A stretch of DNA of 64,000 bases from Chondrocystis sp. NIES-4102 (lineage in GTDB: Bacteria > Cyanobacteriota > Cyanobacteriia > Cyanobacteriales > Xenococcaceae): positions 4,092,001 through 4,156,000 of the forward strand of contig AP018281.1 in assembly GCA_002368355.1 (NCBI GenBank). Reading direction: 5' to 3'. Numbering within the stretch: the stretch's first letter is position 1; the number at the start of each line of letters is the position of its first letter. Made by a program: the position numbers and the translations under genes. The notes beneath the pieces were generated by a model. It was given only the letters and a program-made list of their open reading frames with translations, was not told the origin of the DNA and did no database searches. Below, piece by piece: positions 46,768-57,470 of this stretch.

Positions 46768-47574
46768 TTAGGTTTCCGAGTCTGAGGTCGGATTTTGTAC
46801 AAATGAGGGCGAAAGAAAAGCCACAACCGCACCTAAAAGGAAACCAATGATATTGCGAAACACAGGTAAAAACTCTGGAGTACGAATGACTACAGGCCCA
46901 AGACCAAAAGCAATAAATAGAATTCCCCACAAAGGCGACATAATTAGACCCCACTGCCAAGCAATTAGCTGACCTTCTTTACGAGGTATTACAGCAACAC
47001 CTAAAATTATCCCACCAACAATTGAACTAATAAGAGTTAAAATCCATTGCTCTTGAGGTAAACCTGGGACGACATTACAACCGTTTTGTAGTAAACACCC
47101 TTTGACAACATCTAAAGCTTCTACAATCGAATTATTTTCTCCATGCTCGCGAATATAATACATATTACCGAAGCGAGTTTGAAGTTCAATCCAAAAATTG
47201 CGGGGTAATAATTCATATACATCGTCGCCAATACTAAAAGCCAAGAGGTTACCACCTCTGCCATCAGCTACTAGAAGGATACTTTTATCATCCAAGCCCC
47301 AAAACTGCTTAACTGCACGCCCAGGAGAGCGATCATATTGGGTCAATACCCTCATTTTCCAGCCTGTATCAGCTTCAAATTTTTCTAATTTACTATTTAA
47401 TGATTTCTCCTGTATTTCGGGCAGAAAATTGGCTAAATCTACTACTGGCGTTACTACATCAGGTAATAATTCTGGATTGTTAACTGCTAAAGCTGGAGGA
47501 GTCAACCAGGTTGTCAAAACTAGTAGACACGCACCCAAAGTAAGTATAAAAGGCTTAATCAACCTATTAGTCAT
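46768..47574 (-). CDS. psb32: Photosystem II repair protein Psb32 (TPM domain)
   Basis: About 268 residues. Signal peptide (LTLGACLLVLTTWLTPPALA), then a TPM domain: NFLPEIQEKSLNSKLEKFEADTG, VLTQYDRSPGRAVKQFWGLD, KSILLVADGRGGNLL and FSIGDDVYELLP. The C-terminal third has three or so membrane helices. It matches the cyanobacterial homologue of plant TLP18.3, which protects and repairs photosystem II under high light. ATG 47574 preferred to a TTG 39 bases upstream because it puts the signal peptide at the start. Confidence 0.85.
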   Translation of the reverse strand: MTNRLIKPFILTLGACLLVLTTWLTPPALAVNNPELLPDVVTPVVDLANFLPEIQEKSLNSKLEKFEADTGWKMRVLTQYDRSPGRAVKQFWGLDDKSILLVADGRGGNLLAFSIGDDVYELLPRNFWIELQTRFGNMYYIREHGENNSIVEALDVVKGCLLQNGCNVVPGLPQEQWILTLISSIVGGIILGVAVIPRKEGQLIAWQWGLIMSPLWGILFIAFGLGPVVIRTPEFLPVFRNIIGFLLGAVVAFLSPSFVQNPTSDSET

Positions 47575-47722
47575 GATGGTTTGAGGTAAAAATTTTTTGA
47601 TATACAATTTCAATTTAGTTTAGGGGTCTCTTATTTTTGTTACATTTATTTACTTTAACTTAAGGTTATCAGTAATCAGCCTTGGTGAAAACTATAATCA
47701 AGAAAATTCGTGACTATAAAAT

Positions 47723-48157
47723 TTAGCGATCGCTTTTAGCATTGGAGTCGATTAGGTCAGATTGATCTTGATCGGTAAAATCATTTTTAATCTCAAAATT
47801 GCGCCAAACTTGCCAAGCTACTCTAACTCCTGCTGCTATACCAAGGCTATTTTGTTGCACTTGCTGTAATTGTTGTTTGGCTTTAACTAATCCTTCATCT
47901 ACTTGTTGAATAACGCCAGTAGCATTATTTATCCCCTGATTAACTTCCTCTGTTAATTCTCCCACTTCTCTACCTGTAAGACGGATAGCTTCTAAAGTTG
48001 GTGGAAATTCACGATTTAGAGTATCGAATAATTTCTCGGCACTACGGGCAGCTTTTGCCACTTCTTGTAGGGTGGGAATAGTTACTAACAATACGGCAAA
48101 TAAACTAAAAGCAACTAGAAACAATGAAAGTCCTAGCCAAAATAAAGGGTCTATCAT
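47723..48157 (-). CDS. DUF948 membrane protein
   Basis: 144 residues. One N-terminal membrane helix (about 6-28) followed by a long helical, coiled-coil-prone segment (LREFPPTLEAIRLTGREVGE-like, then VNQGINNATGVIQQVDEGLV). This is the DUF948 family of small membrane-anchored proteins, often near YtxH genes. Its partner YtxH gene starts 62 bases upstream on the same strand. Function unknown. Confidence 0.75.
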   Translation of the reverse strand: MIDPLFWLGLSLFLVAFSLFAVLLVTIPTLQEVAKAARSAEKLFDTLNREFPPTLEAIRLTGREVGELTEEVNQGINNATGVIQQVDEGLVKAKQQLQQVQQNSLGIAAGVRVAWQVWRNFEIKNDFTDQDQSDLIDSNAKSDR

Positions 48158-48219
48158 AAACTATGAGCAATGGATCGCATTTTCTAATTTTAAAGGCGAT
48201 TATCCAAACTCCCTAGGAC

Positions 48220-48609
48220 TTATTCCGAAAATGGGTAAATTGAGTCATTAGGAGTCGATCCGTAAGGGCGAGTGGAAGTTGGGGAATTTAAATTTTGCTG
48301 AATGATTTTAGCTCTAGCAGCTTGACTAGTTTGGCGACTAGCTTCTATCCCTGCTGCGATCGCTTGTCTTAATCTTACTAATGTAACTTCCCAATTTGCT
48401 AAAGTAGATTCCGAAAGGCGATCTGCTTGCAATTGCAGGCTTGTAGATAGATCTTCGGCTATTTCTGGTAAAGCATCAGCAGATTTTCTCAATACTTTAC
48501 GAGTTTCTCTACCTGGGCGCGGGGCAATTAATAGTCCTACTGCTGTCCCTATTGCACTACCTAACATTAAACCACCAATAAACATTCCTGTGGAATTGCG
48601 CTTTGACAT
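48220..48609 (-). CDS. YtxH-domain protein
   Basis: 129 residues. A glycine-rich membrane segment FIGGLMLGSAIGTAVGLLIA followed by PRPGRETRKVLRKSADALPE is the YtxH signature; the rest is helical and charged. The family is linked to general stress in Bacillus. Together with the DUF948 gene it forms a small leftward operon. Confidence 0.82.
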   Translation of the reverse strand: MSKRNSTGMFIGGLMLGSAIGTAVGLLIAPRPGRETRKVLRKSADALPEIAEDLSTSLQLQADRLSESTLANWEVTLVRLRQAIAAGIEASRQTSQAARAKIIQQNLNSPTSTRPYGSTPNDSIYPFSE

Positions 48610-48735
48610 TGCTCTATTTTTTCTCCTGAATTTGGTTAAGTTAGATTGATCTGTTAAATACTAGCTCAATGGATCTGGCTGGATATTTTGCCAGCTTATT
48701 TTCTAACTATTATTTTAGTGATTAAAGCTCTATAA

Positions 48736-49548
48736 ATGTATTTAAATCAACAAACCTCTGCATCTAAGATAGTAATTTCTATACCAATCAATTTAAAATG
48801 TAGAGAAGAAATAGTTGAAGCTCTCTTTGATCAATATGGCACAAATTATTTGTTTTTAGAGGATATTTTTCTTGAGGTAACAACTAAGCAATATTGTTTT
48901 ATTAAGATTAGCGATCGCGATCTTTATAGCTTTACTAATCATGGTTATAGTTTATTGACAACTAATAAGATCAAATATACTCCTCGAACAGAATTAGCTA
49001 ATTCCTTTGCTTTTTTAGGACAAAATAAAATTTCAGAAAATGTCTTAAAAGAAATTGATAATTATCAACAGATTGTTTATTTAACTTCTCTGCATGTAGG
49101 ATACAATTACTGTCTTCAAATTGCTAAATTCAGCCAAATTATTTTAAGTCTTGGTGGAATTGCCCTTAAAGTAGAATCGGCAGGTATCGCCCATCAAGCT
49201 GATCACTGGTTAGCTCATTATCATTCTCAGGATATATTTGATATTTATTCTCTTTTTGTCGTCTTAATCGAAGGAGATGACTATTATTATTCCTGTGGTA
49301 TGCACAATTTTGGTATGGCGGATGTCATAGTAGACTTAGAGGAGGAGATGAGTTTAGCTATCTATGTTTTAAATGTCTTTAATTATTATCGTTTAACTGA
49401 ATTTCCTATAATCAAACAAGGGCAAACTTTTCAACCCGATATTACATCTCCAATTTATCAAATGCACTCTCGCTCTAATATCATAGCAGATAATAATTTA
49501 CTCTTTAATCCCTATGGTCAATGGCATTTAAAACGTTTTTCCAGTTAA
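48736..49548 (+). CDS. Uncharacterised 270-residue protein
   Basis: No signal peptide or membrane helix. Two alpha/beta halves: an N-terminal half (IVISIPINLKCREEIVEALF) and a C-terminal half with IVYLTSLHVGYNYCLQIAKF, GGIALKVESAGIAHQADHWL and DDYYYSCGMHNFGMADVIVD. His, Asp and Cys clusters in the last block could form a metal or active site. A distant link to DUF4261-type domains is possible but not established. It precedes the M42 peptidase gene by 37 bases, so co-transcription is likely. Confidence 0.5.
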   Translation: MYLNQQTSASKIVISIPINLKCREEIVEALFDQYGTNYLFLEDIFLEVTTKQYCFIKISDRDLYSFTNHGYSLLTTNKIKYTPRTELANSFAFLGQNKISENVLKEIDNYQQIVYLTSLHVGYNYCLQIAKFSQIILSLGGIALKVESAGIAHQADHWLAHYHSQDIFDIYSLFVVLIEGDDYYYSCGMHNFGMADVIVDLEEEMSLAIYVLNVFNYYRLTEFPIIKQGQTFQPDITSPIYQMHSRSNIIADNNLLFNPYGQWHLKRFSS

Positions 49549-49585
49549 TAACTCAAGCTTTATAACCTTTTTTACAATCAAACTT

Positions 49586-50665
49586 ATGCCAACTAATCCT
49601 CATCAAACTGATAATTATAATCGTCTTTTTAATCAAATTCAAACACTAGTTTTATGTCATTCCCCTAGTGGGGTAGAAAATGAAATTGATCAGGCTTTAC
49701 TTACAGAATTGGCAGCTTTAAAAATAGAATCTTGGCAGGATCAAGCAGGAAATATAATTGCTAAAATACCAGGACAAAATTCTAATAAAGCCATTGCTAT
49801 TACTGCTCATAAAGATGAGATCGGCATGATCGTTAAATCAATTAATCAAGACGGGTGTTTAATAGTGCGCCGTTTAGGAGGATCTTTTCCCTGGGTATAT
49901 GGTGAGGGTGTAGTAGATATACTCGGTGATTCCTTTTTAAATAATCCCACTTCAGGCGAAGTTATTCATGGTATCTTATCCTTTGGCTCTCGTCATGTCT
50001 CCCATGAATCTCCTCAAAAAGCCCAACAGCTTGATACACCTTTAAAATGGGAAGATGCTTGGGTAGAAACTAAATGTAGCTTAGAAGAATTAACTAGTGC
50101 AGGTGTACGCCCTGGTACAAGAGTAGTAATAGGTAAACATCGTAAGCAGCCTTTTCGGTTGAAAGATTATATTGCTAGCTACACTCTCGATAATAAAGCT
50201 TCGGTGGCAATCCTATTAGAGTTAGCCAAAAGAATTAAGAATCCGTCTAAAGATGTATATTTAGTTGCTTCAGCTAAAGAAGAAGTGGGCGCAATTGGAG
50301 CATTATACTTTACTCAAAATCAAAATTTAGATGCTTTAATCGCTTTGGAAATTTGCCCTTTAGCTAAGGAATATCCCATAGAGATGGGAGTTGCACCCGT
50401 CTTACTTTCACAAGATAATTATGGTGTTTACGATGAATTACTTAATGGTGAAATACGCCAAGCAGCAGATTTAGCTGATATTCCCCTTCAATTAGCAGTA
50501 TTAGATGGTTTTGGTAGTGATGCTTCGATCGCCATGAAATTCGGTCATGTTTCTCGGGCTGCTTGTTTAAGTTTTCCTACCCATAATACCCACGGATATG
50601 AAATTGCTCATTTAGGAGCGATCGCTAATTGTTTGGAAATTTTAATACAATACTGTAACGCTTAA
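49586..50665 (+). CDS. M42-family metallopeptidase (glutamyl/tetrahedral aminopeptidase type)
   Basis: 359 residues. Di-metal ligands and catalytic Glu appear in ITAHKDEIGMIV, SYTLDNKASVAILLEL, ASAKEEVGAIGALYF and LIALEIC, with the last His in SFPTHNTHGYEIAH. M42 enzymes form dodecameric aminopeptidases that clear peptides in the cytosol. Its stop overlaps by four bases with the stop of the convergent membrane-protein gene, at a CTTAAG palindrome. Confidence 0.88.
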   Translation: MPTNPHQTDNYNRLFNQIQTLVLCHSPSGVENEIDQALLTELAALKIESWQDQAGNIIAKIPGQNSNKAIAITAHKDEIGMIVKSINQDGCLIVRRLGGSFPWVYGEGVVDILGDSFLNNPTSGEVIHGILSFGSRHVSHESPQKAQQLDTPLKWEDAWVETKCSLEELTSAGVRPGTRVVIGKHRKQPFRLKDYIASYTLDNKASVAILLELAKRIKNPSKDVYLVASAKEEVGAIGALYFTQNQNLDALIALEICPLAKEYPIEMGVAPVLLSQDNYGVYDELLNGEIRQAADLADIPLQLAVLDGFGSDASIAMKFGHVSRAACLSFPTHNTHGYEIAHLGAIANCLEILIQYCNA

Positions 50666-51540
50666 GTAACTTTATTTGATCCATCTTCTTGTACTGAGGT
50701 AAACTGAGTGAAAACTCGCAAGAAATGTTTACTACCTCTAGCTAAACAAAAAGCAACAATTGATAATACTTGTAAGTTAGCTATTAAATAGAAATCCCGT
50801 TCATTAATTGCCAAAACTCCAAGTAATAAAAGATAAATAAGTAAACAATAAAAATAGCGTGGGAAATCCCAAGGCCAACTACTATTTTTTCCTCCCAAAT
50901 AACGATATAAAATATATTGGATTGAACGGGTTAAAACTTTACTAACTAATAAAATAAGACCGATAGTATTGGTAGGAATGATTATTAGATACCCACAATA
51001 ACGGCAAGTTTGTAAAATAGTATAAAACCAAATCCGACTCTGTTTATTAAGGTAATTATAAATATGGAATAAATATCTTGAAAGCACAAGAAATCCTAAC
51101 CAACAGATTAATTCATAGGAAAGCCAAGATAATTGCTCACTAGAACCTTCAAAAATGTTTAGGTTAATTTGATTATTTCCTGTAGTTAAATTTTTGCTTA
51201 AAATCAAGAGTCCTAATAGTGACAATGCCACAGCCCACAACCAAGGTTGCCACATAGGAAAGGAATTCTTTTTATATATTTGATAATTAGACGAGAGAAT
51301 AGCATTCTCTTCATATTGTTCCCCAATTAAATCATTTTCTATATATCCTAGTTCGTAGATACACCAAAAAGAAATTTGTAGTAAGAATAAACCGAGAGTG
51401 TTAGAAAGAGGATGATAGCTAAAATGATAAAAAGCTAGCAATATTATTATAAAATCTTCACCGATTACAGTAGTGAGAAAAAAGTTTTTGTCTGGTCTTT
51501 TTATTTTCTCTGAGTATAAAAGTGGGAAATATTTTTTCAC
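50662..51540 (-). CDS. Polytopic membrane protein of unknown function
   Basis: 292 residues with about seven hydrophobic helices. After the second helix comes YELGYIENDLIGEQYEEN, which has an acidic pattern somewhat like the first Asp-rich loop of UbiA prenyltransferases, but the second Asp-rich motif is not evident, so I do not call it UbiA. Start is GTG. It ends convergently on the M42 peptidase gene and is followed upstream by a long gene-free stretch. Confidence 0.55.
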   Translation of the reverse strand: MKKYFPLLYSEKIKRPDKNFFLTTVIGEDFIIILLAFYHFSYHPLSNTLGLFLLQISFWCIYELGYIENDLIGEQYEENAILSSNYQIYKKNSFPMWQPWLWAVALSLLGLLILSKNLTTGNNQINLNIFEGSSEQLSWLSYELICWLGFLVLSRYLFHIYNYLNKQSRIWFYTILQTCRYCGYLIIIPTNTIGLILLVSKVLTRSIQYILYRYLGGKNSSWPWDFPRYFYCLLIYLLLLGVLAINERDFYLIANLQVLSIVAFCLARGSKHFLRVFTQFTSVQEDGSNKVT

Positions 51541-52314
51541 GTGATATATTTTTTTTATAAATTTAAATGCTATTTAATCTAAATATTTTATTTGATAGCT
51601 CAAATCGAAACACATAAAATAATATTGCTATCTATTATAATACTTTTGTGCTTTTTTGCTTAATATCTAAATTATTGATAAATAGTAAAGATTATATGAA
51701 GTAAAATAAAATCAATCTAAAAATCAACTGTATTAAAATAGTTTTTGCTATCTGATTATCTTTGAGTTAAGTCTTTATTAAAGACAGCAAGTTACTGGCA
51801 TAAAAACTTTTAAAAACAATATTTCATCAAATTATAATAGGCTAGGCTTATCATACTAGATGATTATTGTACTATGTACGTATATACGTATTCAATGAAT
51901 AATAAACTATGTTCGTAAAAATTATGATTAGTAATCTGTTATACCTAGATGAAGAGCAAATGTAGTTCAACCATTAAACATCAAATTCCCTATAGATATA
52001 AGAGGGAGAGAGGCAAATATAAGTTTATAGTACAGGTTTAAGTTACAAGCCTAAATAAAACCAAAACCTATACTTTTTAATAGATTGCAAACTAAAGAAT
52101 CCTAACTATTAATTTAAAAATTTGAGATAAATTGCTGTTAATTACTAATCTTACACACTAATCTATAAATAGAAATACGATAAGACAAAATCAATAATCA
52201 ATTAAAGGTAATGGTAACTATTTTCTTTTCTCTCTAAAAGCCACAAGGGGGCAAAAAAATTGGCGTTGAGAAAAAAATCGTCAAAACCAAATGTAAAAAA
52301 TCAATAAAACTTTA
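51541..52314. other. Long gene-free region
   Basis: About 770 very AT-rich bases, the largest gap in the window. No open frame over about 15 codons with a start and ribosome-binding site was found by eye. A 14-bp perfect palindrome, TACGTATATACGTA, is at 51877-51890, and AGAGGGAGAGAGG is at 52000-52012. An unannotated small RNA is possible. The region should hold the promoter of the leftward membrane-protein gene. Confidence 0.6.
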
Positions 52315-53583
52315 TTAGCATGAGATCCAAGTTTTAATAACTTGTCCAGTAATTAGCTGATTATACCAGGGAGTATTAATAGCAGGAGATTGCAGACATT
52401 GAGAATTAGCTACCCAAACAGCATCAGGTGCAAACAAAATCAAATCAGTAGCAAGATCGAGAGCGATCGCACTAGGTGATTGCTGTAAACATTGACGGGG
52501 ACGACTACTTAAAGCTTGCCACAATTCTAAAGCAGACCATGTACCAGTGCTAACAAACTTCTGCCATAAAAGCGGTAAAGCTAACTGTAAACCAATAACT
52601 CCAGGTGGTGCTAGGGCAAAAGGAACAGTTTTCTCCTCATAAGTATAAGCCTGATGATCAATAGCGATCGCGTCAATTATACCTTGTTTTACTCCTGTAA
52701 TTAAGGCAGTTTGATCATTAACATCCCCGATAGGCGGGTGAAGACGTAAATTAGGATCATAACTAGCAATAGCCTCACTATTCCATAAAAGGTGCATCCA
52801 AGTAGTACTAGCCGTTAGGGGTAAACCTCTTTGTTTAGCATCAGCAATTAACTCTACACCGCGTTTAGTAGAGACACGCATAATATGTACAGGGGTAGGA
52901 ATAGCTGCCACAATTTCAATTACTGCTGCAATCATTGCTGCTTCGGCAAAACCAGGATACCCCACCATTCCATAACGGATCGAATCTAATCCCTCCCTTA
53001 CCACACCTGCATTTGCCAATTCATTAGTATGAAGTGCGATCGCCATAGTAGACTGCCAAGGGTGCAAATATTCTAATACCTGCTTAAACAAATTTAAACT
53101 TGCCAAACCGTAACTATCATAAAATCCAATTACCTCAGATTTCATCGCCCCCAATTCACTCATCTGTCGAGGTGTGGTAGCCTCAGTTGCCGAACCCCAA
53201 AACCTTATCTGAGGCGAAACTAAATTAGGACTATTCAAATGCTGAGTTTTATTAACCAAAGCAGCCAATACCTCAGAATTATCTATTCGAGGGATAGTAT
53301 CAGACAAAATACCAACTTGGGTAAAACCTCCAGCAGCAGCAGCATTAACCAAATCCCTAAGACTTTCTCGCCCCTCATTACCAGGTTCGCTACTATGACT
53401 ATATAAATCAACCAACCCTGTACCCAAAATCAAATTCTCACCTTTGAAGATTGTTGCACTGGCTGGATAATCCACAATTTTATCGGCGATCGCTTTAATT
53501 TTTCCCTCGACAATTAGCACGTCCGCTAGACGATCTATGCCTTGGCTTGGGTCAATAATTCTTACCTGTTGCAGTAATTCCAT
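52315..53583 (-). CDS. Dihydroorotase homologue lacking metal ligands
   Basis: 422 residues, dihydroorotase length. The framework is kept: RIIDPSQGIDRLADVLIVEG, LGTGLVDLYSHSSEPG, HIMRVSTKRGVELI, IDHQAYTYEEKTVPFALAP. But the metal-binding HxH is YSH (Tyr61-Ser-His63), the carboxylated-Lys region reads VIGFYDSYG, and the His of the HVST motif is Arg. So it should not bind the zinc pair. Such non-catalytic homologues are known, for example PyrC' partners of aspartate transcarbamoylase. A separate active PyrC is expected elsewhere in the genome. Confidence 0.8.
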   Translation of the reverse strand: MELLQQVRIIDPSQGIDRLADVLIVEGKIKAIADKIVDYPASATIFKGENLILGTGLVDLYSHSSEPGNEGRESLRDLVNAAAAGGFTQVGILSDTIPRIDNSEVLAALVNKTQHLNSPNLVSPQIRFWGSATEATTPRQMSELGAMKSEVIGFYDSYGLASLNLFKQVLEYLHPWQSTMAIALHTNELANAGVVREGLDSIRYGMVGYPGFAEAAMIAAVIEIVAAIPTPVHIMRVSTKRGVELIADAKQRGLPLTASTTWMHLLWNSEAIASYDPNLRLHPPIGDVNDQTALITGVKQGIIDAIAIDHQAYTYEEKTVPFALAPPGVIGLQLALPLLWQKFVSTGTWSALELWQALSSRPRQCLQQSPSAIALDLATDLILFAPDAVWVANSQCLQSPAINTPWYNQLITGQVIKTWISC

Positions 53584-53663
53584 TCTCTTGCTGACTTTTT
53601 AATTAATAACAGTTGACATTGTGTACTGCAAATAACCATAATAATAGTTTGTGTAAACTTTAG

Positions 53664-55016
<1,353 letters not shown>

Positions 55017-55127
55017 GTTGCTGCCAAGAATCTTAGAATCAATTACCGTTAAAAATTAATGCCCATAATTTGTGGATAGTTGAAATTTTTAACCATATTT
55101 ATTTATTAACGAACCAACAACAATACT

Positions 55128-55730
55128 ATGAACATTACAATTGAATGTAAAACTAGACCTGAAGGAAGTAAACCCAGAGCTTTACGGCGTGAGGGATTAA
55201 TTCCTGCTGCTTTATATGGTCATGATGGATCTAATTCTATATCTTTAACCATACCTGCTAAAGAAGCTCAATTGTTATTGAAAAGTGCAGCAGTTAATAA
55301 CACTTTAATCGATATTAAAGTTCCAGAGATTTCCTGGCAAGGTCAAGCGATAATTAGAGAAGTTCAAGCTCATCCTTGGAAAAAAACACTTAATCACCTT
55401 AGTTTCTTCTCTGTTTCTAGTAGTCAAATATTAGAACTTGTTGTACCAGTGGTAATAGTTGGAAAAGCTGTTGGTGTTAAGCAAGGGGGAATTGTTGAGC
55501 AAGTGGTTAATGAGTTGAATATTACTTGTGCTGCTGATAAAATTCCTGAATCTATTGAAATTAATATTGATGATTTTGAAATAGGTAAAATTCTTCATGT
55601 AGGAGAAGTGATCTTACCAGAAGGAATTACCGTATTAGATGACCCTGAAAGACCCGTTATTTCTGTGGTTATTCCTGCACAATCTAGTGACACTGAAGAA
55701 GAAACAGCAGAGGCAAGCTCCGCTAGTTAA
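55128..55730 (+). CDS. rplY: 50S ribosomal protein L25 (CTC form)
   Basis: 200 residues: an N-terminal L25 domain that binds 5S rRNA (ECKTRPEGSKPRALRREGLIPAALYG) and a C-terminal CTC beta domain (ELVVPVVIVGKAVGVKQGGI), with an acidic tail EEETAEASSAS. This two-domain form is the usual one in cyanobacteria. Separated from purA by 111 bases. Followed by a strong terminator. Confidence 0.95.
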   Translation: MNITIECKTRPEGSKPRALRREGLIPAALYGHDGSNSISLTIPAKEAQLLLKSAAVNNTLIDIKVPEISWQGQAIIREVQAHPWKKTLNHLSFFSVSSSQILELVVPVVIVGKAVGVKQGGIVEQVVNELNITCAADKIPESIEINIDDFEIGKILHVGEVILPEGITVLDDPERPVISVVIPAQSSDTEEETAEASSAS

Positions 55731-55785
55731 TCGAATAAATATAGTAATTTATTAGAGTGATTAATATCACTGTATCTCATTGATG

Positions 55786-55818
55786 ACCAAGGATAAACTT
55801 TTATTCTTGGTTTTTTTG
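55786..55818 (+). terminator. Terminator after rplY
   Basis: ACCAAG (55786-55791) pairs with CTTGGT (55806-55811), with an A-rich/T-rich inner part, followed by a run of T to 55817. Confidence 0.8.
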
Positions 55819-55824
55819 GTTTTC

Positions 55825-56202
55825 TTAAGACTTGGTATTTTTTGACTGATGTAAAATTAAACGATTACCTTCTGGATCATAAGCGTAAATTTCCTGACCA
55901 TGACTAGCTTTAATGATTTCACCTGGTACTGGATACCCTAAATCAGCTAAAGTGGCGATCGCTTCAACTAGATTTTCTACTTCAATACATAAACTCATAC
56001 TACTGCCAAAATTATTAAATTCTTTGTTGTCGATTTTAGGCTGAAAAATTCCCAAACGTAAGCTTTTTAAGTCAAATTCAGCATAAATTGAATTGCGATA
56101 AACAGTAGGTGACTGTCTAAATAGCTGAGTATAAAAGTTAACTAGTATTTCTATGTTTTTCGTAGCAATAGTCACGAAAACATCTTGATAATTGCAAGTC
56201 AT
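55825..56202 (-). CDS. VOC-family (glyoxalase-like) protein
   Basis: 125 residues, one vicinal-oxygen-chelate unit of paired beta-alpha-beta-beta-beta motifs: FVTIATKNIEILVNFYTQLF and SMSLCIEVENLVEAIATLAD, ending EIYAYDPEGNRLILHQ, where the Glu could bind metal. Enzyme class (lyase, dioxygenase, resistance) cannot be given. Cytosolic and apparently monocistronic. Confidence 0.8.
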   Translation of the reverse strand: MTCNYQDVFVTIATKNIEILVNFYTQLFRQSPTVYRNSIYAEFDLKSLRLGIFQPKIDNKEFNNFGSSMSLCIEVENLVEAIATLADLGYPVPGEIIKASHGQEIYAYDPEGNRLILHQSKNTKS

Positions 56203-56469
56203 TTGAGCTTCAAACTTTAGATAATCTTTTTTCGGATAGTAATTTAATTGAAATATTTTTAGATGATCGATGGTATATTAACATTAATTTAATTTATAAA
56301 TGTATTTTAAGCATTGGAAATATAAAGTAGCACTTAAAAAGTATTTCTATTCGTGACTATTAGGTTTGACCCTGATAATTTTAATTAGCTAATAGACAAA
56401 TTCTAAATAATACCTTGTTTTAAATTATTCACCTTTATAGCAAATTTATTTTAAATCGATTTAATTCTG

Positions 56470-57198
56470 ATGATCAAAGTCTTAATTGTAGACGATCAAA
56501 AAAGTGTTCACGAAATTCTCAAAAGCTATCTTGAGACAGAAGAAACTCTAGAAGTTGTTGGGTGTGCTAATAACGGTCAGGAGGCTTTAGATTTAATCAA
56601 AGTTCATCGACCAAATATTGTTCTAATGGATATTGAAATGCCCGTTTTAGATGGATTAACGGCGACTAAAATTATTTCTGAACAGTTTATAGATACTAAC
56701 GTGATAATTATTAGTGTTCATAATGATAATAGTTATTTAAATTCCGCCTTGCAGGTTGGGGCTAAAGGATATTTAAAGAAAAACACCCCTGCTAAGGAGT
56801 TAATTAACGCCATTTATTCTGCTTATAAAGGGTACTTTCAATTAGGACCAGGTTTACTAGAAAAATATCTTCATGAAGTACGGGAATCGCAATCTAACTC
56901 TCAAGAAATAGAACAGTTGAAATCAGTAATTTTAGAACAGTCCAAACTTTTAGAAAATTTAAATAATAATGGTTATACTGGACAGCAGACACAACGCTCT
57001 CATAAAAACAATAAAAGTCGCTCAACCAATCAATATTCTTTAGAAAATCAATACGCTAGTCTAGAAAAACAAGTTTACTATCTAAAAAATCGTTTAGATA
57101 AACTTGACAAAAAAACAGCCTTTTTGCAACAGTTTGGTGTATTAGTAATACTCTCTTGTGCTGTATTAGGTATATTATTATTATTGTTTAGTATATAG
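56470..57198 (+). CDS. Response regulator with coiled coil and C-terminal membrane anchor
   Basis: 242 residues. A NarL-like receiver (1-120; VLIVDDQKSVHE, IVLMDIEMPVLDG, SVHND, KKNTP) and its linker helix are present, but there is no LuxR DNA-binding domain. Instead a Gln/Asn/Lys-rich region (135-185) leads to a coiled coil (LEKQVYYLKNRLDKLDKK, about 195-215) and one hydrophobic helix at the very end (VLVILSCAVLGILLLLFSI). It is therefore probably tail-anchored with the receiver in the cytosol. Partners unknown. Confidence 0.82.
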   Translation: MIKVLIVDDQKSVHEILKSYLETEETLEVVGCANNGQEALDLIKVHRPNIVLMDIEMPVLDGLTATKIISEQFIDTNVIIISVHNDNSYLNSALQVGAKGYLKKNTPAKELINAIYSAYKGYFQLGPGLLEKYLHEVRESQSNSQEIEQLKSVILEQSKLLENLNNNGYTGQQTQRSHKNNKSRSTNQYSLENQYASLEKQVYYLKNRLDKLDKKTAFLQQFGVLVILSCAVLGILLLLFSI

Positions 57199-57470
57199 TC
57201 CTGATAAAAAAATATCTTCCTATTTTTGCCGAATTCGACCCAAAAAATCTATTATTTTAGTTGTCTAGTCTGTAATATAAAAAATACTTATTTAAAAAGT
57301 TTCCAATACCTGACAATATTTTAAAAATCTTTATATTGTGTATTGTTTATTAATCTGCTATCCATAGGATAATAAAAAGTCATTGAGATTATTACCTCTT
57401 TATTAGAATTAACATCTTTTAAATAAAGATACTCACTTACACACTTATACTTTAATTAAAGGAGAAAATA

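Noticed and set aside
50662-51540. UbiA-family prenyltransferase
   Set aside because: Only one loosely similar acidic loop is seen; the second Asp-rich motif is absent.
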